This document shows, piece by piece, positions 12,885-21,092 of a stretch of DNA of 42,724 bases. The stretch is from a virus. The first letter of the stretch is position 1, and each line of letters starts with the position of its first letter. Under the pieces are notes generated by a model that was not told the DNA's origin, searched no databases, and saw only the letters and a program-made list of their open reading frames with translations. Both the position numbers and the translations under genes were made by a program. The stretch is from positions 1 to 42,724 of the IMG/VR virus record IMGVR_UViG_3300048597_000151; one strand, 5' to 3'.

Positions 12885-13199
12885 ATGGCGCTGTTCGTCA
12901 CGCAGTTTCGCTCGCTGTCCCGGCTGCCGACGTTCCAGGGCGGCCCGCCGGGCCCGGCGCTGCAGGCGCCCGCGATCCGCACCGACGTCTACACGCCCGG
13001 TGCCGGCAACGCGCAGTCGGCCGCGTTCGATCCGGCGTGCGCGTTCATCCGGGTGCACACCGACGCCGCGGTGAAGATCGCGATCGGCGCGAACCCGGAC
13101 GCGACCGCGGCGACGGAAGGCTTCCGCATGTCGGCCGGCCAGACGGAGACGTTCGGCGTCGCGCCCGGCCACCTGATCGCCTACGCGACGACGACCTGA
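12885..13199 (+). CDS. Small putative structural protein
   Basis: A 104-aa protein beginning MALFVTQFRSLSRLPTFQGG, predicted all-beta with a compact jelly-roll-like second half (FIRVHTDAAVKIAIGANPDA, ETFGVAPGHLIAYAT). GGAGG is 11 nt before the ATG. The composition resembles small head-associated or decoration proteins, but no family assignment is secure. Confidence 0.6.
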   Translation: MALFVTQFRSLSRLPTFQGGPPGPALQAPAIRTDVYTPGAGNAQSAAFDPACAFIRVHTDAAVKIAIGANPDATAATEGFRMSAGQTETFGVAPGHLIAYATTT

Positions 13200-13209
13200 G
13201 GCCGCACGC

Positions 13210-13701
13210 ATGAACGTCTCGATGGTCACCCCCGACGTGCTCTCCGTGGCGGTCACGCTGCTGAAGATCATCACCGACCCGAAGGCGGCGAAGCAACTGC
13301 TCGCGGACATCGAGAAGGCGACGCACGACCACAACAACGCGTTGGCGGCGGCGCAGCTGGAAGGCCGCAACGCGGCGTCGACGCTGGCGACGATCGTGGA
13401 CCGGACGGCGACGCTGGACGCGCGCGAGGCGGCGCTGGCGGCGGCCGAGCGGGCGGCCGCCGAGAAGCAGGCCGCGGCCGATGCCGGGGCAGCCGAGACC
13501 GCGGCGGCGCGCGAGAAGTTCGACCGCGAGAAGCGGATCTTTGTCGACGGCCAGGCGGCCCGGGCACGGGCGCTCGACGAGCGCGAGGCGGCGCTGGCCG
13601 CGGTTCAGGCGTCGGTCGACGCGCGCGAGGCGGCGGTCGCGGAGCGCGAGGCCAAGGTCTCCGACCGCGAAGCCCGGATCCGCGCGGCGGTGGAGGCGTA
13701 A
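13210..13701 (+). CDS. Coiled-coil protein
   Basis: A 163-aa protein. After an N-terminal helical region (TPDVLSVAVTLLKIITDPKA), residues about 60-160 form a long Ala/Glu/Arg coiled coil with repeated DAREAALAA-like units (TLDAREAALAAAERAAAEKQ, LDEREAALAAVQASVDAREA). It is probably an elongated structural or scaffolding-type protein. No enzyme motif is present. ATG 13210 follows the previous gene by 10 nt. Confidence 0.65.
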   Translation: MNVSMVTPDVLSVAVTLLKIITDPKAAKQLLADIEKATHDHNNALAAAQLEGRNAASTLATIVDRTATLDAREAALAAAERAAAEKQAAADAGAAETAAAREKFDREKRIFVDGQAARARALDEREAALAAVQASVDAREAAVAEREAKVSDREARIRAAVEA

Positions 13702-13704
13702 CCC

Positions 13705-14142
13705 GTGAGCATGGGAAACACCTTCGAGGCGGCGCTGCTGTCGCTGATCTTCGAGAACGCGAACATCGCGAACCTCGGCGACGCGACCGGCGTGCGGGGC
13801 TCGACGGTGGCCGGCACGCTGGAAGTCGCGCTGCACTCGTCGGACCCCGGTGAGGCCGGGACGATGTCGACGAACGAGATCGCCTATACGGGCTACGCCC
13901 GGGCGACGGTCGCGCGCTCTACTGCCGGCTGGACGGTCACGGGCACGGCGCCGACGCAGGTCGCGAACGACGCCGAGGTGGCGTTCCCGGCGTGCACCGG
14001 CGGCTCGGCGACCGCGTCGCACTTCAGCGTCGGTTACAACGGAATCATCGTGGTCTCGGGCTCGCTGACGGCGAACCTGTCGATCTCGAACGGCATCACG
14101 CCCCGGTTCGCGGCGGGCCAGCTCGTCGCGACCGCCGACTAG
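13705..14142 (+). CDS. Putative small virion protein
   Basis: A 145-aa protein resembling a widespread family of small phage structural proteins, often labelled tail-fibre-like. It opens MSMGNTFEAALLSLIFENAN and continues NLGDATGVRGSTVAGTLEVA, ALHSSDPGEAGTMSTNEIAY, TGYARATVARSTAGWTV, ending in hydrophobic beta strands. GTG 13705 is preferred (GGAGG 8 nt upstream) to ATG 13711. Likely a capsid or tail surface component. Confidence 0.65.
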   Translation: MSMGNTFEAALLSLIFENANIANLGDATGVRGSTVAGTLEVALHSSDPGEAGTMSTNEIAYTGYARATVARSTAGWTVTGTAPTQVANDAEVAFPACTGGSATASHFSVGYNGIIVVSGSLTANLSISNGITPRFAAGQLVATAD

Positions 14143-14153
14143 GAGACCCCCGT

Positions 14154-14741
14154 ATGCGTCTCGTTCATCCGCGTGCCGCACTGGGCGCGCTGCTCGCGCT
14201 CGCGCTGTTCCTGTGCGTCAGCGTGGCGTTCGCTGGCTCGGTCACGCTCACCTGGTCGAACCCGACCACGCGCACGGACGGGTCGCCCGTCACGGTCGCG
14301 CAGGTCAAGGTGTATCGGGGCGCGACGTGCTCGACGCAGACCGCGCTCGCGACGATCCCGGCGGCGACCACGTACACCGACACGAACGTCGCGGCGGGCT
14401 CGTACTGCTACGCGGTGTCGGCGCTGGACGCGGGCGGGCTCGAATCGGCGAAGTCGGTCACGACGACGGCGGTCGTGCCGGTCGCGCCGCCGAACCCGCC
14501 GGCCGGGCTGACGGTGACCGCGGTCGTGGCGGGCCTGAACATGGCCCCCGCGTACCGCATCAACGCCGACGGTTCGCGCGGGTCCGCGGTGCTCGGGTTC
14601 GTGCCGACGGGGACCGCGTGCACGGGCTCGCCGGTCTACTCGTATCGCGGCGTGACCTATGCGCGCGTCGATCCGGCGAGGGTGAAGTGGTGGGGTACGT
14701 CGCCGACCCCGAACGTCGCGGCGCCCTGCAAGGCGGCCTGA
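14154..14741 (+). CDS. Secreted fibronectin type III-like protein
   Basis: A 195-aa protein with a clear Sec signal peptide (MRLVHPRAALGALLALALFL, cleavage likely after SVAFA) and then an FN3 domain (about 26-115): SVTLTWSNPTTRTDGSPVTV, QVKVYRGATCSTQ, SYCYAVSALDAGGLESAKSV. A proline linker (VPVAPPNPPAGL) leads to a C-terminal domain with four Cys overall. AGGAG is 10 nt before the ATG. A signal peptide is odd for a capsid-region gene. The product may be exported from the host as a moron, or the segment may be a membrane anchor for virion assembly. Confidence 0.75.
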   Translation: MRLVHPRAALGALLALALFLCVSVAFAGSVTLTWSNPTTRTDGSPVTVAQVKVYRGATCSTQTALATIPAATTYTDTNVAAGSYCYAVSALDAGGLESAKSVTTTAVVPVAPPNPPAGLTVTAVVAGLNMAPAYRINADGSRGSAVLGFVPTGTACTGSPVYSYRGVTYARVDPARVKWWGTSPTPNVAAPCKAA

Positions 14742-14742
14742 C

Positions 14743-14904
14743 GTGCCACGCCGCGCACCTCACGCAAAGGTGTGCGCGCTGTGCGACGCCGCGTTTGTCG
14801 CGCGACACGGCCGGACGATGTACTGCGACCGCTGCCGGTTCGGAACACTGCGACCCGAGTTCCGGGCGCAACTCGTGCGCGAGAAGCGCGCGCGTTACGG
14901 GTAG
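14743..14904 (+). CDS. 53-aa zinc-ribbon protein
   Basis: A short frame starting GTG one base after the preceding stop. It encodes a compact four-Cys motif: KVCALCDAAFVARHGRTMYC then DRCRFGTLRPEF (CxxC and CxxC), followed by a basic helix (RAQLVREKRARYG). The next gene's ribosome site (GGAGAGG) overlaps its end. The paired cysteines make random coding unlikely. It may bind nucleic acid; function unknown. Confidence 0.6.
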   Translation: MPRRAPHAKVCALCDAAFVARHGRTMYCDRCRFGTLRPEFRAQLVREKRARYG

Positions 14905-14913
14905 GAGAGGACG

Positions 14914-15375
14914 ATGGCATTTCCAAGCGCAGTCGGGACGAAGTCGGATTCGCTCGCCGACGCATGGGAGCGAGCCCGCTCCGTGGCAGGCGCGGTCAAG
15001 CAGGGCGCGCAGACGCTCGTAGCGCTGTCCAACGCCGGCCCGGTCGGCGCGGCGCAGATCATCCGCTTCTGCGCCGACCTCGCGGACGCGCGCGACCTGT
15101 TCACGCGACTCGCGGCCGTGCCCGGGCTCGGTGCCTACGCGCAGGAGCAGATCGCGAATCCGTCGCTGAACATCGCGACCGAGTTCACCGCCATGGCGAC
15201 CGCGATCGACAACGCCCGGTCGTGGATCGTGACCAACTTCCCGAAGGACGCGAGCGGCTACCTGCTGGCCATGCAGTTCGACGCCAACGGCCGCACGAAC
15301 GAGCGGCTGTTCGATACGGCCAGCCTTGCGCAGCTGCGAACGCAACTCACGGCGCTGATCGCGACGATCGACTGA
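14914..15375 (+). CDS. Hypothetical virion-operon protein
   Basis: A 153-aa, mainly helical protein (SDSLADAWERARSVAGAVKQ, GAAQIIRFCADLADARDLFT, LGAYAQEQIANPSLNIATEF). GGAGAGG lies 5 nt before ATG 14914. No family is recognised. Its position among structural genes and similar helical proteins in other podoviruses suggests a minor head or assembly component. Confidence 0.6.
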   Translation: MAFPSAVGTKSDSLADAWERARSVAGAVKQGAQTLVALSNAGPVGAAQIIRFCADLADARDLFTRLAAVPGLGAYAQEQIANPSLNIATEFTAMATAIDNARSWIVTNFPKDASGYLLAMQFDANGRTNERLFDTASLAQLRTQLTALIATID

Positions 15376-15384
15376 GGGTGGGCC

Positions 15385-18069
15385 GTGGCCGCGCCTACCT
15401 TCGTCACCACCGCCGCGACGGTATATAACGACGCGGCCTCGCCGAAAGCAGTCACCGGCTTCACGGTGGCGGTCGGCGACATCATCATCGCCAAGGCCAG
15501 CGCCGAGAACGGCGACACGTCGTTTCCGAACCTGCCGAGCGGCAGCGGAACGGCGACAATCAGCGCGTTCACCGCGCTGGCGAACCTCCTCGGAACGGGC
15601 GGCGCTTCGGACGGCGATAAGCCGCGCACTGCGATCTGGTGGGCAGAGGTCACGTCGGTTGCAGGCGGCACGTCGGCTGGCGTTAGCCTTTCTGCCTCAG
15701 GGACGGCTCATTGGGGCTTCCGCGCCGAAGTGTGGCGCGACTCCGACGGCGTCGGCACCGTCTTCTCCGGCAGCGCCGACGGCTCCGCGCCGAGCGTTAC
15801 GGCCAGCACCGCGCAGGCCGATAGCGCGATCACTTGGCAGAACAACGACTGGAACGCGCTGGACGGTGCATCGCGCGTGTACCGCGAGTCCACGGCCGGC
15901 ACCTTCACCGAGGAAACCTACTACTACGACAGCGCGCGCTACACCGTCTACGGCGGCTATCACGCCAACGCCGGCGCCGCGGGATCAAAGACCATCGGCC
16001 TATCCGCGCCGGGCAGTCAGCGGTGGGCGCTGGTTGGCGTCGAGGTTAAGGGCACCGCAAGCGCGACCGCGACGGTCGATCAATCCACGTTCCGCTGGGG
16101 CGAGGACGACGGCAGCGAGTCGGCGCACACGTGGGCGGCGGCCGAGTCGACCAACATCACCGCGGCGAAGGAGCTGACGAAGCTCATCCGCCTGCAGTTG
16201 AACGGCACGGGCGACCCGGCCTCGACCGCGTTCAAGCTGCAGTACAGCAAGAATTCGGGCGCATGGACCGACGTCACGGTCGATTTGCCGGAGGACATCG
16301 GAACCGCCAGTTACAACGCGCGCGGCGCGGCGGCGAACGTCACGACGAGCAGCGGCTCGCTCAACGTCAACTATCCGTCGATGACGGGCGCGACCTCGGC
16401 GACGGCGCTGTACCTCGTCGTGACCGGCCGCCACAACACGGCGAACACGGCGTTCACGGTCCCGTCGGGGTGGACGCTGGTCGATGAACTGGAGGGCGGG
16501 ACCGGAACGTGGGCCGCCGACGCAGGTACACGCCGCGCGGCCGTCTACCGCAAGGACACGGTCACCGGATCCGAGTCGGGCACGATTGCGGTCAGCATCG
16601 GCGGCACGACGGCGAGCACCGTCTACGCCTCCATCGTCCGTGTCGATCCGCCCGCCGGGTACGTGATCCAGCAGACCGCGACCGACGGGGCGGACACCAG
16701 TGCAGGCACGGCCGTCTCGATCACGGCGGGCGGCACGCTGACCTACAACGCGGGCGACCTGATTCTGGTCGCGCACGCCAGCCCGTCCGATACCGGCGGC
16801 GTGGTCGGTTCGCCGTCGCTGACTGCGACCGGGACCACGTTCGGCAGCCTGACGTCGCGCGCGAGCATCGCCGTGACCGGCGGCAACGATCACCGGCACG
16901 TGATCTATACCGCGTCGGTCACGGACGCAGGCAGCGCCGCCGCGCCGACGTTCGCGTACACGGCGTCGGGTACGAACTCTGGCAACGCCAGTGGCCCGGC
17001 GGTGTTCGTGCGTATCCGTGCGTACCGCGCGCCGAATACGAACGAAGTGAAGATCCCGGCCTCGGCGAATATTACGGCGGGCGGCGAGGCGACGACGGCG
17101 CGGCTGACGGCACCGAGCGGGAAGACGACGTCCGATTTCGATACGGGCCGGCGCTGGGACGACGAGAACGGCACCGACTCGGTCGACATCACCCTCGACG
17201 ATTACACCGAGCTCGAATGGCCGGTCTACATCGGCAGCACGGCGGCGACAAACGATACGTTCGATTTCCGGGTCGCCGGGCTCGACACGTACTCGGCCAC
17301 GCCGCGCTGGACGATCGCGGCGGCGAGCGGCGCGATCTCCGGCACCGGATCACTATCGCTCGGCCAGACCGGCACGCTCACGGCGACGGGTGCGCTGGCC
17401 GGCACGGGCACGATGGCGCTCGGCCAGTCGGGCACGCTGACGGGCCGCACGGCGCTGTCAGGGACGGCGACGCTGGCGCTGGGGCAGAGCGGCACGCTGA
17501 CCGGCGTCGGCGCGCTGGCGGGCTCTGGGACGCTCACGGTCGGGCAGGCGGGCACGCTGGTCGCGGTAGGCGCGCTGGCGGGCACGGCGACGATCACCTT
17601 CGGGCAGACGGGCACGCTGGAGGCGGATCTGCCGCCGGGCGAACTCGTCGGCACCGCGGCGCTCTCGCTCGGCCAGAGCGGCACCCTGACGGCGACCGGC
17701 GCACTGTTCGGGACCGGCACGCTGGCGATCGGCGGCAGCGGCACGGCCGTCGCGACCGGCGCGCTCGCCGGGACCGCCACGCTGGCGATCAACGGATCGG
17801 CGACGCTCACGGGGCGCACGGCGCTGGCCGGCTCCGCGACGCTGGCGCTCGGGCAGTCCGGGACGCTGACCGGACGCACGGCGCTCGCCGGCACCGGCGC
17901 GATCGCGCTCGATGCGTCCGGCACGCTGACCGCGAACGGCAACCTGGCGGGACTGGCGAGCCTCACCTTCGGCGCGTCCGGCACGCCCGAGGGCGGCACG
18001 CCGCCGGCAGTGACCGACGTGCTCAACGGTTCGTTGCTGGTCGACCCGGGGCGGATGCTGAACCGCTGA
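15385..18069 (+). CDS. Large repeat-containing putative virion surface protein
   Basis: An 894-aa, Thr/Ser/Gly/Ala-rich, all-beta protein with no catalytic motif. Region 1 (1-215) is a jelly-roll-like domain. Region 2 opens with STFRWGEDDGSESAHTWAAA and LQYSKNSGAWTDVTV and closes with SDFDTGRRWDDENGTDSVDI, a recurring viral structural domain whose halves (about 230-310 and 550-645) flank an apparently inserted domain (about 310-550). Region 3 (649-871) holds eleven repeats of about 20 residues such as ALAGTATLALGQSGTLTGRT. The start is GTG 15385 after GAGGGTGGG. It is probably a decoration fibre or adhesin; its place between TerL and portal argues for the head rather than the tail. Confidence 0.75.
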   Translation: MAAPTFVTTAATVYNDAASPKAVTGFTVAVGDIIIAKASAENGDTSFPNLPSGSGTATISAFTALANLLGTGGASDGDKPRTAIWWAEVTSVAGGTSAGVSLSASGTAHWGFRAEVWRDSDGVGTVFSGSADGSAPSVTASTAQADSAITWQNNDWNALDGASRVYRESTAGTFTEETYYYDSARYTVYGGYHANAGAAGSKTIGLSAPGSQRWALVGVEVKGTASATATVDQSTFRWGEDDGSESAHTWAAAESTNITAAKELTKLIRLQLNGTGDPASTAFKLQYSKNSGAWTDVTVDLPEDIGTASYNARGAAANVTTSSGSLNVNYPSMTGATSATALYLVVTGRHNTANTAFTVPSGWTLVDELEGGTGTWAADAGTRRAAVYRKDTVTGSESGTIAVSIGGTTASTVYASIVRVDPPAGYVIQQTATDGADTSAGTAVSITAGGTLTYNAGDLILVAHASPSDTGGVVGSPSLTATGTTFGSLTSRASIAVTGGNDHRHVIYTASVTDAGSAAAPTFAYTASGTNSGNASGPAVFVRIRAYRAPNTNEVKIPASANITAGGEATTARLTAPSGKTTSDFDTGRRWDDENGTDSVDITLDDYTELEWPVYIGSTAATNDTFDFRVAGLDTYSATPRWTIAAASGAISGTGSLSLGQTGTLTATGALAGTGTMALGQSGTLTGRTALSGTATLALGQSGTLTGVGALAGSGTLTVGQAGTLVAVGALAGTATITFGQTGTLEADLPPGELVGTAALSLGQSGTLTATGALFGTGTLAIGGSGTAVATGALAGTATLAINGSATLTGRTALAGSATLALGQSGTLTGRTALAGTGAIALDASGTLTANGNLAGLASLTFGASGTPEGGTPPAVTDVLNGSLLVDPGRMLNR
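17329..17997 (+). repeat. Eleven 60-bp (20-aa) coding repeats
   Basis: In-frame tandem repeats encoding variants of (G/T)ALAGTATLALGQSGTLTGR. Copies differ by several codons, and one carries a short insertion (EADLPPGE). Regular Gly-Gln-Ser-Gly-Thr positions suggest a beta-solenoid or beta-roll. Such arrays can gain or lose units by recombination. Confidence 0.9.
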
Positions 18070-18073
18070 TCGG

Positions 18074-18102
18074 TTGCACACTCGGCTGCGTCGGTCACCC
18101 TC
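18074..18102 (+). promoter_or_regulatory. Late promoter element 2
   Basis: TTGCAC (18074-18079), 17 bp, ACCCTC (18097-18102). Starts 4 nt after the upstream TGA and ends 7 nt before the portal ATG. Shares TTGCACACTCGGCTGCG with elements 1 and 4. Confidence 0.7.
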
Positions 18103-18109
18103 GCGCGTC

Positions 18110-19789
18110 ATGGACTCCCGCGCCCGTGCCTGTCTCGACCTGATCGACCAGCTGAAGACCGAGCGCAGTCAGCTCGACGGGCTGTGGGACGACATCGCGC
18201 GCCGCGTCTGGCCGGACTACGCGGTCTTCCAGCGGGCGCACCACGTCACCCCGGAGGGTGATCGCCGCTCGTGGGAGCTGTTCGACACGACGGGCGCGGT
18301 GGCGCTCGACCGTTTCGCCTCCGCGCTGATGAAGATGACGGCGCCGAGCTCGCGGAAGTGGCACAAGCTGACCGTCAGCGACGACGACCTGGCCGAGTCC
18401 TACACCGTGAAGGCGTGGCTCGAGCAGGTGAACGCGGTGCTGTTCCGGCGCCGGTACGCGAAGCAGTCCAACTTCGCCAGCCAGTACCTCGAGTGCTGCA
18501 AGACGATCGGCGCATTCGGGCCGATGGCGACGCTGGTCGATGAGATGTACGACGGGCGCTCGGGGCAGTTCTTCAACCGCTACAAGGCGCTGCATCTCAC
18601 GACGACGTACTTCACGGAGGACGCGTGGGGCCGGGTGAACGGCTTCGCGCGCACGCTGCAGTACACGGCCGAGCAGTGCGCGGAGCGGTTCGGGTTGGAC
18701 GCGCTGCCGCAGAAGATGCGCGCCGCGGCGCAGTCGCTGAACCAGTCCGAGCGGCTGCGGAAGTGGGAGATCGTGCACTGCGTGCAGCCGAAGGGTGTCG
18801 TGGCGGACGGCGACTGGACGTTCGAATCGCTGTACGTCGCGCGCGAGGCGCAGGCGGTGCTGCAGGAGGGCGGCTACCGCACGCTGCCGATCGCGGCGGC
18901 GAGGTTCTCGACGATGCCTGGCGAGAAGTACGGCCGGTCTCCCGCGATGCTGGTGCTGCCGTCCCTGAAGATGCTTCAGGAGATGAAGAAGACGTGGCTG
19001 CGGGCATCGCACAAGGCCGTCGACCCGCCGCTGCTGGCGCACGACGACGGCGTGCTCTCGGTGATCAACACGGCGCCCGGGAAGCTCACGGCCGGCACCG
19101 TCACCGAGGAAGGCCGTCCGCTGGTGTTGCCGCTGCAGTCCGGGACGCGGCTGGACTACGCCGAGGCCGCACTCGCGGACGAGCGCAAGCCGATCAACGA
19201 CGTGTTCCTCGTAACGCTGTTCCAGATCCTCGCGGATGAGCCGCGGCAGCAGACGGCGACCGAGGTCGTCGAGCGCGCGGCCGAGAAGGCGACGCTGCTC
19301 TCGCCGGCCGTCGAGCGGCTGCAGTCCGAGTATCACGGCACGCTGATCGAGCGCGAGGTCGATCTGGCGATCGAGGCGGGCGAGGTCCCGCCGATGCCGG
19401 ACGAACTCGCCGACCGGTTCCACGAGGTCAAGGTCGAGTACCTCGGCGAGCTGAACCAGGCGCAGAAGGCCGACGAGGTCGCCGGGATCATGCGGACGGC
19501 CGAAGTCGCGCCCGCGTTCCAGGCGCTCGACCCGACCAGCGTGAAGCGGGTCAAGTGGGACAAGGCCTACGCTCGGCTCGCGGAGGGCTTCGGCGTGCCG
19601 CTGGAGTTCCTGTCGTCCGACGAGGAGATGGACGAGGCGCGCGAGCAGGACGAGCAGATGCAGGCCGCGGCCGCGCTGGTCGAAGCCGCTCCGGCCGCCG
19701 GTCAGGCCGCCGCGCAGTTCGCGAAGGCCGAGCAGCTGCGCGCGCAGACCGGCGCGGCCGGCGCGTCCCCGGGCGGCCCGCTGTTCTGA
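18110..19789 (+). CDS. Portal (head-tail connector) protein
   Basis: A 559-aa portal of the T7/BPP-1 head-tail connector family, the dodecameric ring through which DNA enters the capsid. Recognisable segments: LIDQLKTERSQLDGLWDDIA near the N-terminus, LMKMTAPSSRKWHKLTV, KTIGAFGPMATLVDEM, GEKYGRSPAMLVLPSLKMLQ, and RQQTATEVVERAAEKATLLS followed by SPAVERLQSEY. The C-terminus is a Gln/Ala-rich helix and a Gly tail. Length matches the family. ATG 18110 has no ribosome binding site and sits at the expected start of transcription from late element 2. Confidence 0.92.
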   Translation: MDSRARACLDLIDQLKTERSQLDGLWDDIARRVWPDYAVFQRAHHVTPEGDRRSWELFDTTGAVALDRFASALMKMTAPSSRKWHKLTVSDDDLAESYTVKAWLEQVNAVLFRRRYAKQSNFASQYLECCKTIGAFGPMATLVDEMYDGRSGQFFNRYKALHLTTTYFTEDAWGRVNGFARTLQYTAEQCAERFGLDALPQKMRAAAQSLNQSERLRKWEIVHCVQPKGVVADGDWTFESLYVAREAQAVLQEGGYRTLPIAAARFSTMPGEKYGRSPAMLVLPSLKMLQEMKKTWLRASHKAVDPPLLAHDDGVLSVINTAPGKLTAGTVTEEGRPLVLPLQSGTRLDYAEAALADERKPINDVFLVTLFQILADEPRQQTATEVVERAAEKATLLSPAVERLQSEYHGTLIEREVDLAIEAGEVPPMPDELADRFHEVKVEYLGELNQAQKADEVAGIMRTAEVAPAFQALDPTSVKRVKWDKAYARLAEGFGVPLEFLSSDEEMDEAREQDEQMQAAAALVEAAPAAGQAAAQFAKAEQLRAQTGAAGASPGGPLF

Positions 19790-19792
19790 CCC

Positions 19793-20098
19793 ATGACCGA
19801 CGACGACCTGACCGAGGCCGAGCGGCGCCGACGCATCGAGCTCCTCGCGCACGCCTACCGCACCGTGTTCGGCGAGTCCGGCAATCGCTCGCGCGAGCAG
19901 CTGATCGTGATGGCGGACCTGCGCAAGTTCTGCCGGCCGGACGAGCCGACGTTCTCCGCGACCGATCGCGAGACGTGCCTGCGCGAAGGGCGCCGAGAGG
20001 TGTTCCTGCGCATCAACTCGCCGCTCGTGCCGCGCGACCCGACCCTGACCGATTTGCTGGCCGATCCCGGCTGGCGTAACCCGGAGAACGACGAATGA
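19793..20098 (+). CDS. Bbp19-like protein
   Basis: A 101-aa protein resembling Bbp19 of Bordetella phage BPP-1 and relatives, which lies between portal and scaffold. Features are AYRTVFGESGNRSREQLIVM, ADLRKFCRPDEPTFSATDRE, and EGRREVFLRIN near the end. The function is unknown; it may assist head assembly. ATG follows the portal stop by 3 nt, and its TGA overlaps the scaffold ATG. Confidence 0.75.
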   Translation: MTDDDLTEAERRRRIELLAHAYRTVFGESGNRSREQLIVMADLRKFCRPDEPTFSATDRETCLREGRREVFLRINSPLVPRDPTLTDLLADPGWRNPENDE

Positions 20099-20988
20099 CC
20101 GACCAGACCCCGGCCCCGAACGGGACACCCGGTGGCGCGCCGAACGGCGGCACACCCCCGGCGACGCCCTGGTTCCAGAGCGACGATTTCAAGGCCCTGC
20201 CGCCCGAGGCCCACGAATGGGCGGGCAAGTACAAGACGCCGACCGAGGCCGTCGTCGGCGGCTATCACGCCGCGCGCTTCGTCGGCGTTCCGGCCGACCG
20301 CGTGTTGAAGCTGCCCGAGAAGCCCGACGACCCGGCGTGGGGTGACATCCGCGCGCGCGTGGGGTGGAAGGCGCCGGAGAAGCCGGAGGACTACGGCATC
20401 GCCGTCCCCGAGGGGTTCCCGCCGGAGTACGCGCAGACGATCGCAGCGACGGCGCACAAGCTCGGCGTGCCTAAGGACACGCTGCTCGCGCTCGCGGCCG
20501 AGAACGACAAGTACGTGCAGGCTGCGATGAAGGCGCAGGACGAGCAGCTGCGCACGCGGCTCGGTGCGGCCGACGAGGCGATGAAGCAGGCGCTCGGCGC
20601 GAAGTACGGCGAGGTGACCGAGCTCACGGCTCGGGCGCTGGCGAATGCCGGACTGACGCCGGAAGCGGTCAACGCGGCCGAGCAGGCGCTCGCGCTCGAG
20701 GGCGACGGCTCCGCGCTCGTGGCGTTCCGGAAGCTGGTCACCGCGTACGCCGAGAAGACGCGCGAGGCGCCGTTCCACGACGGCGGCGCGCCGGCCCGAG
20801 CGATGACGCCCGAGCAGGCCGTCGCGACGAAGCAGCAGAAGATGGCGGACCCGGACTGGCGCGCGAAGGCGATCCAGCGCGGCACGCCGGAAGCGGTCGA
20901 GCTCATGCGTCTGAACGCCATCATCACGGGCGAGACGTTCGACGAAGAGCGCGCGAAGCAGCTGACCGGCGGCGTGCAGCGCACCTGA
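20095..20988 (+). CDS. Capsid scaffolding protein
   Basis: A 297-aa predicted internal scaffold, placed directly before the capsid gene. A disordered Pro/Gly N-terminus leads to WFQSDDFKALPPEAHEWAGK and YKTPTEAVVGGYHAARFVGV, a motif common in podovirus scaffolds. Then comes a VPEGFPPEYAQTIAATAHKL block and a long helical C-terminal half (YVQAAMKAQDEQLRTRLGAA) ending basic (DWRAKAIQRGTPEAVELMRL). ATG overlaps the Bbp19-like stop. Only late element 3 and a long leader separate it from the capsid gene. Confidence 0.85.
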   Translation: MTDQTPAPNGTPGGAPNGGTPPATPWFQSDDFKALPPEAHEWAGKYKTPTEAVVGGYHAARFVGVPADRVLKLPEKPDDPAWGDIRARVGWKAPEKPEDYGIAVPEGFPPEYAQTIAATAHKLGVPKDTLLALAAENDKYVQAAMKAQDEQLRTRLGAADEAMKQALGAKYGEVTELTARALANAGLTPEAVNAAEQALALEGDGSALVAFRKLVTAYAEKTREAPFHDGGAPARAMTPEQAVATKQQKMADPDWRAKAIQRGTPEAVELMRLNAIITGETFDEERAKQLTGGVQRT

Positions 20989-20992
20989 GGGC

Positions 20993-21021
20993 TTGCACAC
21001 TCGGCGGGGCGGCGCATCTTT
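20993..21021 (+). promoter_or_regulatory. Late promoter element 3 (capsid)
   Basis: TTGCAC (20993-20998), 17 bp, ATCTTT (21016-21021). The 13-mer TTGCACACTCGGC is kept, the following bases differ, and the -10-like box is the most T-rich of the four. It starts 4 nt after the scaffold stop. Unlike the other copies, the next start codon is about 190 nt away. Confidence 0.7.
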
Positions 21022-21058
21022 GCCCGCGCAAACGTCGAGTGACTCCCCGTGGCGGAAC

Positions 21059-21092
21059 GCGGGGGTGTCGGGCGCAGTACCGGCACCCCCGC
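21059..21092 (+). promoter_or_regulatory. Stable hairpin in capsid mRNA leader
   Basis: Bases 21059-21071 pair with 21080-21092: thirteen consecutive pairs including one G-U, around an 8-nt loop. No T-tract follows, so it is not an intrinsic terminator. The 226-nt gap between scaffold and capsid genes (20989-21214) also holds late element 3 and the capsid ribosome site; no gene is supported there. Confidence 0.6.

Noticed and set aside
11180-12982. Antisense frame of 600 codons opposite terL
   Set aside because: terL has all terminase motifs on the plus strand; the antisense product has none.
17329-17997. CRISPR array
   Set aside because: The repeats are in-frame, adjacent, degenerate and coding, without unique spacers.
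15385-18069. Diversity-generating retroelement target, as in BPP-1
   Set aside because: No reverse transcriptase gene, template repeat or C-type lectin variable region was seen in the window.
17226-18098. Antisense Pro/Val/Ser repeat protein opposite the 20-aa repeats
   Set aside because: Its regularity is only the complement of the plus-strand repeats, and no promoter or ribosome site is seen.
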